Below are positions 34,003 through 44,004 of a stretch of 64,000 nucleotides of DNA, in pieces. Origin of the DNA: Purpureocillium takamizusanense (Eukaryota > Ascomycota > Sordariomycetes > Hypocreales > Ophiocordycipitaceae). The notes below the pieces were generated by a model that saw only the letters and a program-made list of their open reading frames with translations, did not search any database and was not told the DNA's origin. The translations under genes were made by a program, and so were the position numbers. The stretch covers positions 2,480,001 through 2,544,000 of the forward strand of contig NC_063069.1 in NCBI RefSeq assembly GCF_022605165.1. Direction: 5' to 3'. How positions within the stretch are numbered: position 1 is the first letter of the stretch; every line of letters starts with the position of its first letter.

Positions 34003-37000
34003 ATGCCGCCGGCTACGTCTTCCGTCGATTCTGGTGGGGACGAGTCCGACTCGTCCGATGGCCCGTATTCGACTCGGCATGTGGCCACGCCTCCCGCCCC
34101 CGATATTAGGGAGATTGTTTCTGCAGCCGCCGCCGCCCAGGATGCCTCATCCTCAGATCAGGCATCGACGGTTCCTGGTCGTGACAATGAGGTCACTGAA
34201 ACCGCCACTCAGGGTATCATGAGTTCCAGAGCCTACCAACTGGAGATGCTCGATCAGAGCCTGAGGCAAAATGTCATTGTTGCGGTAGGCTGAACTGATG
34301 TACTAGCCTGCGGCGTAGTGCAACTGATGCCCTAACAAATCGCAACAGATGGACACAGGTAGTGGCAAGACTCAAGTGTACGCTGCTCCCTTTCCTGCCT
34401 CAGAGTGACAGCGGAGAGTAACCTCTGTTCAGAGCTGTGCTTCGAATCAAGGCCGAGCTGGAACGATCTAGTTCCGAAAAGGTAGTTAACGATCCTCGAA
34501 TCTTTGCTAACGGCCCGTGCCCCTGACCGAACTTGTAGATAATCTGGTTCCTCGCTCCGACAGTGTCGCTATGTGCTCAGCAGTTCGAGGTCATTCGGCT
34601 GCAGGTACCATCGGTTAATTTGAAATTGCTGACCGGCAACGATAACATCAACTCATGGAACCCCGGCACCTGGGTTGCCTTCTTACAGGGCGTCCGCATC
34701 ATTGTGACGACTTACCAAGTCCTTCTCGACGCGCTGTGCCATGCGTTTGTGAAACTCGACCAGTTGTCGCTCATAGTGTTTGACGAAGGTACGTCATTGT
34801 CTGGTGCTGAAGCTCTGGCTCTGACACACACACACACAGCCCATCACTGCGTAGACAAGCATCCTGGCAGCAAGATAATGACTGATTTCTATCATCGACG
34901 AGACGTTCAACAAGCTATGCCCGCCATTCTTGGCTTGACAGCGACCCCAAGCATTAGGTCAAAAGTCAAGAATATCGAGACCCTCGAAGCGACGCTGAAC
35001 GCCAAGTGCATATCGCCGACTCTGCATCGCGAAGAGCTTCTCAAGTGCGTCAACAAACCTAGTATACTCCACGTCCCGTATGATGTGCAGCTCTTCTCAC
35101 CGACAACCGAGTCGATGGAATCACTCGACCGTGAGCGACATGGGCTCGACATCACGCGAGACCCTTACATCTTAAGCCTGCGAGCAGATCCGAACGACAG
35201 GAATCGCCGAGCCCTTGAGCGAGCCATCGAAAAGTATGACACGTACTCACAGAACCAGGTCAATGGACTCTGGAGTCGCTGCATCAAGGTCGCGGAACAA
35301 CTGGGGCCATGGGCTGCGGACCTCTACTTATGGAAGGCTGCGGGCACCTACCTTGATCGGCTGGGTAAAGGAGACGAGTTCTTCGACCAGTGGTTCAGCG
35401 AAGAAAAGCGATACGTTGGCGACTTTCTCAGCCGAGTGGCGCCGCGGCAGCCCTCTCCCATGCCTCAGCATGGGGACGACGTCTCGAACAAGGTGACTGT
35501 GATGCTGCAGGAATTGCTCTCGATGGAGGACCCTGTCACGGGCATCATCTTCGCCAAGGATCGTGTTATTGTCATGATGCTGTGGGAACTCCTTGTGTCC
35601 AGTCCCAGGATCGTGAAAAAGTACAATGTTGGCTTTGTGGTCGGCGCATCCAACTTCCAAGGTCGCAAGAAAAACCTGTTCGAATTTCTAGACCAGGCTG
35701 ATCAATTGGCACTACAAAAGTTTCGCTCGGGCAGGATTAATCTCCTGATAGCGACGGCTGTTTTAGAGGAGGGCATTGACGTCCCGGCCTGCAACCTGGT
35801 CATTTGCTTCGATAACCCCGAAACGCCCAAGTCCTTTATACAGCGCCGTGGGCGTGCTCGAATGAGGAATTCTCGACTCATCCTTCTCTCAGAACGATCA
35901 TCGAGCGTCATCAGACAGTGGGAGGTACTAGAGGAGGAGTTGAAGCAGGTCTACCAAGACGAGGAGCGGGAAGTTCGCCAGCTGGAGATTTTGGAAAACT
36001 CTGAAGAGACGGGTGCCACCTATTTTGAGGTGGAAGCTACTGGGGCGCGGCTGGACTTTGATAACGCGAAGCAGCATCTCGAGCACTTTTGCAGAATACT
36101 GTCCCAGGGCGAGTTTGTCGACAGCCGACCAGACTACATCCTCCGGCGTCATGAGGAGACTTCACCGGCGAGACTAAGCGCCACGGTTTTGCTCCCTCCA
36201 ACCATTCCTGAGGCGCTCCGACGAATCGACGGTCAGTCCACCTGGTTGTCTGAGAAGAACGCCACAAAGGAAGTCGCCTTTCGTGCGTACGTCGCTCTTT
36301 ATCGCGCCGGCCTGGTTAACAACAATCTACTGCCGTTCAAGTTCGACAACATACCCGGCGTGGAGACGAGAGCGGCAGAAGTGGATGTTGAACCTCCATT
36401 TAGTCCATGGCAGGACGTTGCCAGGGAGTGGCACCAACGCGGCCAAAAGTGGTTGTATGGGGTCACATTTGACGACGAACGGTACGGCAGGTCGGAATAC
36501 GACATGCTCATTCCTGCGGATCTGGAACAACTGCACCCAATGGACCTATTTCTCACGCACGACAAAGTTTGCCGGATTCAGTTCAGCTCAAAGAGACCGC
36601 TCTCAGAAGAAGAAGCGGCCAGAATGCCGGACCACACGTCGGCTCTGCTTGCGCTGATATTTGCTCATCGATGGGCCGTCGACGACAGGCCACACGTTGT
36701 CAGAATTTCATTCAGAAGTTCGATATCGAGGCGCCAAATCGGTGCTGCTCGATTCGACGTGCGAGACGAAAGGCTTAGGACGGGGCAGTATCTAATCAGA
36801 GATTCTTCGGGTACGCCGTTCATATACCAGGGCATCCTTCCATCAAGACCCCCCGTAGAACAGGTCCAGCATCCTTTCTTTGACTACGAGCTTGCCCCAA
36901 AAGATGAGCAGTACTTGGTGCTCAACCGGTGGACGAAGCGATCAGACTTTCTGCATCGCCTGCACTCGGACGTCAACATCACGGCGACTACTAAGCAGTA

Positions 37001-38584
37001 CCCCTGGGTCCTGCCGCAATCGTGCGCAACTGCTGACAAAATTCCGGCAAAGCATGCACAGTTTGGCATGATGATACCGTCCATCATACATGAGTTGGAA
37101 GTCATGCTCACAGCCAAGGTACTTGCGGAAACAATACTCCAAAGGGTGAGCATCTCAGATCTGAGGCTCGTCAGGGAGGCAATCAGTGCACGCAGTGCCT
37201 CTGAGCCTGTCAACTATGAACGGCTAGAGTTTCTGGGCGATTCGATCCTCAAGTACTGCAGCTCAATCCAAGCGGCTTCGGATCGTGAGTGCCACCGAGC
37301 GCCCGGAAGAGGCAGCAGCCTTACTGACATCAATCAGATCCTACCTGGCCCGAGGGCTACCTTTCATTCTTCCGAGACAGGCTCATTGCCAACTCACGAC
37401 TCTGCCGAGCGGCACTCGACAAAGGGCTCGCCAAGTTTATCCTCACTCGTCCGTTCACGGGCCAAAAGTGGCGGCCACTGTACCTCGACAATTCCCTACA
37501 TCAAGGCGGGAAGCCCGCAAAGGGCCGCCGGCTGTCGACAAAGACGCTGGCGGATGTGGTTGAGGCGCTCATTGGTGCCTCTTACATAGACGGGGGGATA
37601 CCGAAAGCCATCACGTGCATGTCGACATTCCTCGGCGACTGCAGCTGGAGAGATGTCGAGCGCAGTCGAGAGCAACTTTTCAGGCTACAGCCTGATGTGC
37701 CGCTCCCAACTGTCTTGGAACCCCTGGAGACGCTTCTAGGATACTCGTTTCAGAAGAAGTCGCTGCTCGTCGAGGCCGTCACGCACGGCTCGTATGTCGT
37801 TGACTCTGGCCAGCGTTCGTACGAGCGACTGGAGTTTCTGGGCGACGCGGTCCTGGACAACCTCATCGTCACGAGGCTGTTCACTATCAAGCCTCCTCTT
37901 CCGCATTACCAGATGCACTTGCTGAAGACAGCTATGGTCAACGGGGACTTTCTTTCCTTTGTTGTCATGGAGCACGGACTACGTCAGCGCGAGCACCTCA
38001 TCACCCGCGATTTGCAAGTTGTGGACAAGGACGTCGCCCTCCAGCTGTGGAAGTTTATGCGCCACAACTCGGTGGCCATTGGGCTGGAGCAGGATGCGAC
38101 CGTCCAGCGGTTCGAGTCACTTCGGGGGGATATTTGCGCCACAGTGGAGCACGGGTCGCGCTATCCGTGGGCGCTTCTTGCACGGGTGCAGGCGAAGAAG
38201 TTCTATTCGGACTTGTTCGAGGCCATTATCGGGGCGGTGTGGGTGGACTCTGGATCGAAAGAAAGCTGCGAGCAAGTGCTGGCCCGCTTCGGGATGCTGG
38301 CATACCTGGATCGTATAGTCAAGGACAAGGTGCACGTCCAGCATCCGAAGGAGGAACTTGGGCAGTGGGCCATGACGCAGACGGTCACATACGAGGTTGA
38401 CATGGCCGAAAACTCAGGTGGGGAGAAGACGTATCTGTGTAAGGTGCATGTTGGAAATCGAGTCGTGGCCGAGGTGAATGACGGGGTGAGTAAAGAGGAG
38501 GCAAAGACCAAGGCGGCAGAAGAGGCCGTGAAGAGACTGATGTCGGAGAAGAAGTCGCCTTCAAGCGAAGCGTCGTCTGCATGA
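34003..38584 (+). CDS. dcl2: Dicer-like protein 2 (RNase III, small-RNA biogenesis)
   Basis: Predicted as join(34003..34284, 34349..34377, 34433..34481, 34539..34788, 34840..37284, 37338..38584), 1433 aa, usual for fungal DCL-2. Domains in order: disordered N-terminus; DExD/H helicase with motif I MDTGSGKTQ (from residue 95), IIWFLAPTVSLCAQQ, and DEAHH (202-206) created exactly at the third-to-fourth intron junction; LGLTATPS; helicase C with TAVLEEGIDVPACN and QRRGRARM (from ~538); Dicer dimerisation domain (HLEHFCRIL..., ~600-690); RNase IIIa with EFLGD (~1000-1004) and EALIGA (~1094); RNase IIIb with EFLGD (~1184-1188) and EAIIGA (~1313); C-terminal dsRBD-like segment (~1368-1425). No PAZ domain is recognisable, as in other fungal DCL-2. 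It cleaves dsRNA to small RNAs for quelling and mycovirus defence. Catalytic residues look intact. DCL-2 is preferred over DCL-1 by length and the dsRBD tail. Confidence 0.95.
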
Positions 38585-38775
38585 TTGGGGCTTGTGCAGG
38601 TATTGTCACGAGTTACGATGTGTGGCTTTTGAAAGCATACGATTGATGAATGTTATAGAAACCAGGGGACGTCTTGGATCACCCACGAGCCACGGGTACG
38701 GCACTGCAGATGAGATTTAGTTGAATAAGTCGTCAACAGGGACGGACGGATCCTCGTTTCAGCCCATCTACATGT

Positions 38776-39989
38776 CTAGTGCAGCTTGCGCAGCTCTTCT
38801 AATATCACGTCCACCATCCATTCCAACAGCCGCTCCATGTCGGCATCCACAGGTGCGCCCTCGATGACCCTGATGTCCTCGTCGCGCAGGACGTCAACCC
38901 TAAAGCGGCCCTCGACGTCGCCGCCCTCGAACATCCAGGCGTGCTCCTCGACGTAGTTGGGCCAGACGACGGCGTCGACGTAGCCGGGAGGGTCGGCCCA
39001 GAAGCCCTCGAGGGTGACGTAGCCGTCGCGGGCCTCGCGGCGGGCCTTGGCGCGGGCGTACGAGGCGCGCAGGAAGAGCTTGACGTCGAAGCTGGAGCGC
39101 AGGGCGGCCATGGAGGGCCCGTAGAGGAGGAAGCCGTCGAGCAGGCAGAGGCGCGGGTGCGGCCGCTGCTGCTGCTGCTGCGGTGACGGTGGTGCTGGTG
39201 GTGGTGGGGGGTGCGAGGATGATGATGGCAAAGTAGAAGACGAGGGAGAAGGCGGCGGCAGCTGCAGCAGTGCTGAGGAGACTTTGGCCTTGAGGGCGGC
39301 GACAGTCGCTTCGGGGACGGGGCACTTGCCGACCGAGTTTTGGTCTTCCTTGGAGTCTAACGTGGGCTGGGGTCAGGGGGGAGGGGGATGACAACGTGTC
39401 AGTCTTTCTTTTCTGCTTTGGTTTCTTCTCATGATTGATATGAGGAGAGAGACGGGGGGTGTTCTTCGGGAGGAAAGGAAAGGAGAAAAGAAGAAGAAGA
39501 AGAAAAGGGACATACAGGGAACTCGGCGTGCTGGCGGATGTAAGCGAGGGCGTCGACCATGGCGGGGACGTCGATGGCCGCTGCACAGTCCCAATCGAGC
39601 AGACCATTCTTATACGGCAGTCTATGGAGCAAGATGTGATGAGCAGAGAGGCCAATTATTTGCTGCCCCTGACTTGAGCGACCGGGAAGATGACGGAGAA
39701 ACAGTGAAGAAGAAAAGACGGAGGGACGCTATTATCATTTCTTTCTTCTCATCTCTCTCTCCCTCCCGGGGGCGCGTTTGCTTGCTCACTTGCTTGCTTG
39801 CTATTCGAGGCAGAGGGAAGGGGGGGAGACAGCTCAAACTCACTCCGTCTCGGGCCTGTAAAAGTCGTCCTGGTGCAGGATAAAGGTGTCGGGGAAGATG
39901 TCCCGCAGGAGGCGGGCGAGGGTCGTCTTGCCGCTGGAGGAGCAGCCGGATATGCCCAGTATGAGGGCCTTTTTGTCGTCGGTTGTCAT
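38776..39989 (-). CDS. nrk1: Nicotinamide riboside kinase
   Basis: Predicted as complement(join(38776..39366, 39516..39621, 39844..39989)), 280 aa. The enzyme phosphorylates nicotinamide riboside to NMN in NAD+ salvage. The N-terminus MTTDDKKALILGISGCSSSGKTTLAR holds the Walker A loop (GCSSSGKTT), followed by FPDTFILHQDDFYRPE, another family block, and exon 2 encodes the substrate-loop region LPYKNGLLDWDCAAAID. The C-terminal exon carries LCLLDGFLLYG, KLFLRASYARAKARREARDGY and FWADPPGYVDAVVWPNYVEEH, all typical of the family. A Pro/Ser/Gln-rich insertion of about 45 residues (HPPPPPAPPSPQQQQQRP) separates the helical part from LCLLDGF; it is encoded by CTG/GGT repeats and probably loops out. 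The third exon start was chosen at 39366 because it keeps frame. Convergent with dcl2, with 191 bp between stops. Confidence 0.9.
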
Positions 39990-40484
39990 GATAAGGTAGG
40001 AGGGGTAGTTAGAGCCTAGAGAGGGGTGATGGTGGTGGTGGTTTTCGTGACTCCCATGCGATCGATGGGGCGGCGGACAGGCGGTTGTAGTAAAAAAATA
40101 TAAATAAAAATAAAAAGTAGGGTGTTATTTATCATGTAAGATGAGTGGTTGCAGCGAGGGGACCGGGTGAGGGCGAGTGAGGAAAGCTGAAAGGCTTGGC
40201 TTTGGAGCGGCCTTGATGAAGAAAGTCCGTGTCGTTCGTTCGTGGAATTCCATCTTGTCCACCCGTTGGCTTGGCCTACAGCGGTTAACAGTGGGGACTG
40301 GAGGGGGGGGGGTTTCTCGCAGCAAAACAGCAAACAGCCAAGCAAAGCAAAGCACAGCACCGCCATCAAATCCGATTCCACGTCACGCCGGGCGAAGAAG
40401 CTCTGCGGCAGAACCCTTCCTTTCCATCGCAGGCAAACCCCAACTCTCCTCCCCCGTCGAGCAGTCCGCCCAGCCCGCCGTCCC

Positions 40485-40551
<67 letters not shown>

Positions 40552-40574
40552 CCTTTCCCGTCTCGCGCCGCCAA
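39990..40574. promoter_or_regulatory. Shared promoter of nrk1 and pth2
   Basis: 585 bp between divergent starts. It holds a TAAAAATA-rich stretch at about 40090-40125, a short G run near 40300-40312 and a 64-base poly-C tract whose end is only 24 bases before the pth2 start. Confidence 0.6.
40487..40550. repeat. 64-base poly-C homopolymer
   Basis: Uninterrupted run of 64 cytosines (64 guanines on the other strand), the longest homopolymer in the window. It lies in the presumed 5' leader or core promoter of pth2. The length could be a sequencing or assembly estimate. Confidence 0.95.
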
Positions 40575-41410
40575 ATGCCCTCCTCCTTCGACCAGGGCGC
40601 CCAGACGGGCGTCATCCTCACCACGGCGCTCGCCAGCTTCGTCACCGGCTGGCTGTTCGGCGTCTTCACCACGCGCGGGTACCTCATCTCCCCGGGGCTC
40701 GCCGAGGAGCGCCGCCGCTTCCACCGCGACCCCGTCGAGAGCGACGAGAGCGACGTCGACGAGGACGACTCCCTGCTCGACCACGCGCCCAACTGGGCCA
40801 ACGGCGTCCAGGCCGACCGCAGGCAGGGGCTCCGCGCCGACGCTGCTGGTGCTGCCGTTGCTCGCGCGCCGTCCACCGGCGGCGGCGGTGGCGGCCTCGT
40901 GGATAATGGCGAGGAGTGCAAGCTGGTGCTCGTCGTGCGGACGGACCTGGGCATGACAAAGGGTGAGTTTGATGCGCCCGCTTCTCCTCTCCCCCTCTCT
41001 CTCCCCTTCCCTTACCTTAATTCGCTCGATTCCACCTCTCCCCATCGAATAGTTGTGCATAACCCGAGTACTCACACTGCCACTTCTCGCCAGGCAAAAT
41101 CGCCGCGCAGTGCTCCCACGCCACCCTCGCCTGCTTCAAGGCCCTCTCGCGCGCCGCCCCCGACTCCCCGCAGCGCAAGGTGCTCGCCCGCTGGGAGGCC
41201 CTCGGCCAGGCCAAGATCGCCGTCCAGGTCAAGAGCCAGGACGACATGCTCGAGCTGCGGCGCCGCGCCCGCGCCCTCGGCCTCCCCGCCGAGGTCATAC
41301 AGGACGCCGGCCGCACGCAGATTGAGGCCGGTAGCATGACCGTCCTCGGCGTCGGCCCGGCCCCCAGGAGCCTCGTCGACCAGGTCACTGGCCACCTGAA
41401 GCTGCTATAG
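40575..41410 (+). CDS. pth2: Peptidyl-tRNA hydrolase 2
   Basis: Predicted as join(40575..40962, 41094..41410), 234 aa. The enzyme frees tRNA from prematurely released peptidyl-tRNA; Pth2 proteins lie on the mitochondrial outer face. A hydrophobic N-terminal anchor GVILTTALASFVTGWLFGVF (about residues 12-31) is followed by an acidic linker (DESDVDEDD) and the catalytic domain: KLVLVVRTDLGMTKGKIAAQCSHA, then LARWEALGQAKIAVQV, AEVIQDAGRTQIEAGSMTVLGVGP and DQVTGHLKLL. The KGKxAAQxxHA block with its His, and the DAGRTQ and TVLGxGP motifs, are diagnostic. The single intron (131 nt) interrupts the KGK motif. The reading frame is also open upstream through the poly-C tract (as polyproline), but the ATG at 40575 fits the family. 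Confidence 0.95.
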
Positions 41411-41825
41411 TAGGACGAGGCAAGGACAAGGCAAAGGGAAGGAGAGAGACGGAGAGACAGAGAGGAAGAGAGAGAGAAAAGGGCGGCGCCCCCCTGGGCG
41501 ACGGCCAATAAACCCCCCGTTTCTGCCCTTTTGTTGGCCGCGGGGTTGTACCATAGGCGTTTTATTAGGGCAGTGCGTGATGGACACGCGGGCATCATGG
41601 GCGTCGGTCACATCGTGTGCGAACGCTGGCGACGATAGAAATGTACACACACACACATTGTGCGGCCGTTGCCGGCTTAGAACAGAGCACCGGCGGCAAA
41701 TGGAAAGGCAGGACAGCAAATAGACAGTTTGCGACTGGACTGGACGCAATGAGGATTCATCACAGCCTCGTGTTTGGGTATTATTGTCCTCGTCTTGCTG
41801 TTGGTACGGTACGTCCGCCTCCTAC
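41411..41825. other. Convergent 3' region, pth2 / utp7
   Basis: 415 bp between the two stop codons. Purine-rich GAGAGAC sequence follows pth2 at 41430-41480. No gene seen. Confidence 0.6.
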
Positions 41826-43545
41826 CTAATGTTCCCTCCTGGCAAACCGCGACAGCGCCGGCCCCAGATCCGCCTCGACCTCCTTGCGCTTCTTGTCGTT
41901 CTTTTGCTGCTGCTCCTTCCACAGCTCGTCCACCCGCAGCCTCTTCTCGTCGATGATGTTCTTCTTGCGCTGCTTGCGCAGGTACTTCTTGAGCGCCCCG
42001 TTCTTGCCCCGCGCGCGGTTGCGTATCTCCTCGGCAATGTCGGCGGCGGGCGTGTCGAGGTCCTTTTCCGCCTTTTTCTGCGCGTTGGACCGCAGGTCCA
42101 GGTTGCCGATGAAGTTGGGATCCAGCGCAATCATGTCGGGCTGGAGCTTGTTGAGCAGGCCCTTGACCTCCGACTCCTGCCGCTGCTTGGCCGTCTCGAA
42201 CGGGTTGACCTCGAGCGCGTCAAAGTTGGCCTCGCCCGCTCCCGGCACGATGAGCGACGAGAATCCCTGGTCGTGGCTCACGCCGAGGAGGTCCTCAAAT
42301 GGGCACCACCGGACGCGCTCGATGCGCTTGCCCTCGCCGCCCCACGCCATGTACGGGCTCTGCACCTGCTCCTGGGCCGGCGCGTTCTTGTTGAAAAGGC
42401 CCTTCCAGATTGTCGTCTGCGTGCCCCATCCGACGGCGGTCAAGCCCGTGTCGGAGATGGCCAACGACGAGGCGGGCTGGCGCGTGTAGTAGTTGCTGAC
42501 CTCCCTAAACATGCGAATGTCCCAGACGGCCATCTTGAGGTCCTGGCCCGCCGAAACCATGTACCGCCCCTCTCTGTCAATGGACAGGGACCTCACCGGC
42601 CCGCGGTGCGCCAGGAGCTTGACCAGGGGCTCTTGTGAGTTGGGCGACCAGAGCGTCACGGCTCCGTTCTGGTGTCCGACGTGGAGGACGGCGTTGTACG
42701 GGTTTTGTGTCATGGAGACGGGCTGGCCGAGCTTGCTGGGCATCTCGGCGACGAGTTGGCCGGTCGAGGTGTCTTGGTATTTCAGCACACCAACGGTGCC
42801 CTGGGCCTGTTAGTGTCTCTGCGTGCTGGGCAGCGACGTACATCGGAAAGCGACTTACAATGGTGGCCAGCAGAAAGTGATAAGGGAGAAACTCCATGTG
42901 CGTGACCTCGTTGTGTTTGCGCAGGCAGTGCAGCTCGACGCCGTCGCGGTCGTATATGTAGACGTACTTTTTCTGCGCGACGGCAAAGTACTGGTTATTG
43001 TGCAGCCACTTGATGTCCCGAATGGTCTCGCCCAGCTGCACCTCACAGCCCAGCTTGCCTTCTCGCCAGTCCATGGTGGCGACGTGACCCTTGCGGCCGG
43101 CCAGCAGCAGCTCCCGCCCATTCCTCGAGTACTCACACATGTAGGGCCCCAGCTGGTCCAGCTTGAGGTCGAAGCGCTTCTGGGCCGTCTCGACGGCGAC
43201 GCCCGAGATGATGTCGTCTTGCCGGACCTTGTAGGTGCGCTCGAGCTCGGCCTCGGGCTCGAGGAAGCCGCTGGTGTTCTCGAGCAGGATCTCGGCGTCC
43301 TTTGCCTTGAGTGCGGCGTGCTGGTACTTGTTCTCGAGGTGCTTGAGGTTCCTCCGCAGCTTCTTGTCCTTGATGTGCTTGGTGTCGATCTTCTTGCCTC
43401 GCCCGTAGGCCTTGTGCGCCTCCTGCAAGCGCCGCCGCCGCGCCTTTTCCTCAGGCGAGACAAACTCCATGCGCGTCTTCTTGACCGCCAGGGCGCCGTT
43501 GTCGCGCACCTGGGTCACGGGCTCGTCAATCGTGTCGGCCTCCAT
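41826..43545 (-). CDS. utp7: U3 snoRNP WD-repeat protein Utp7 (BING4/WDR46)
   Basis: Predicted as complement(join(41826..42806, 42859..43545)), 555 aa. Utp7 is a nucleolar component of the small-subunit processome required for early 18S pre-rRNA cleavages. The start chosen at 43545 (MEADTIDEPVTQ) is the second ATG; an upstream in-frame ATG at 43629 would add 28 residues rich in Arg/His/Thr. A basic helical N-terminus (KKIDTKHIKDKKLRRNLKHLE) precedes WD repeats: GPYMCEYSRNGRELLLAGRKGHVATMDW, DIKWLHNNQYFAVAQKKYVYIYD, HVGHQNGAVTLWSPN, GPVRSLSIDREGRYMVSAGQDLKMAVWDIR. The C-terminal BING4 region (ERVRWCPFEDLLGVSHDQGFSSLIVPGAGE and NPFETAKQRQESEVKGLLNKL) is unmistakable. A basic tail ends RFARREH. 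Divergent from tsr1. Confidence 0.95.
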
Positions 43546-44004
43546 GGTGTTGGGCTCGGTGTGTGTGTGTGTGATGCGGCCGCTTCGGTGTCGGCGTGCG
43601 ATGGGAAGACAGGCAGACGGTCGGTCCATCCATCAATTAATTGCTGGGCGGCAGATGCAACAAAATTTCCACCGCCCAGCGACTTTTTGCGGGTTATCGC
43701 GGCGCGGCCATTGGCAGCAGCCTGGGCGGCGGGCCCGCTGGGGCTATCGATAGAGCAGGTGCCGCACAAAAAATTCTCGATAACCGGCGGGCGTCAATCC
43801 AACCCCCACCATCACCACCAGCAAGCAGCCGTCCGTCCTTTGCGCACCCGCACCGCCATTTATCTGTTGGCAGATGGTCAGCATTCCCAGACCGTTCACG
43901 GCACCTGTCTCGAGCCCAACCGTCCCCGTTACCTCCGGCAGACGCCCTTCGATCTCATCCTGGCGTCGCTTCCGTTCCGCTTCAAAGCAGGCGGCGACAG
44001 CAAG
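43546..44004. promoter_or_regulatory. Bidirectional promoter of utp7 and tsr1
   Basis: 459 bp separate the starts of two ribosome-biogenesis genes. It contains GGTTATCG at 43692-43699 and its reverse complement CGATAACC at 43779-43786, with the palindrome CTATCGATAG at 43744-43753 between them. AAAATTT (43662-43668) and AAAAAATT (43768-43775) resemble the yeast RRPE element of ribosome-biogenesis promoters; this resemblance is weak and inferential. A GTGTGTGTG run lies near 43560-43570. Confidence 0.55.

Noticed and set aside
34003..38584. Call as Dicer-like 1 rather than Dicer-like 2
   Set aside because: Length of 1433 residues, absence of a visible PAZ-like region and a short dsRBD tail fit DCL-2; DCL-1 is usually longer.
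43546..43629. Upstream in-frame ATG of utp7 at 43629
   Set aside because: The added His/Thr/Arg-rich leader is encoded by a GT repeat and is not expected in Utp7; the ATG at 43545 fits better.
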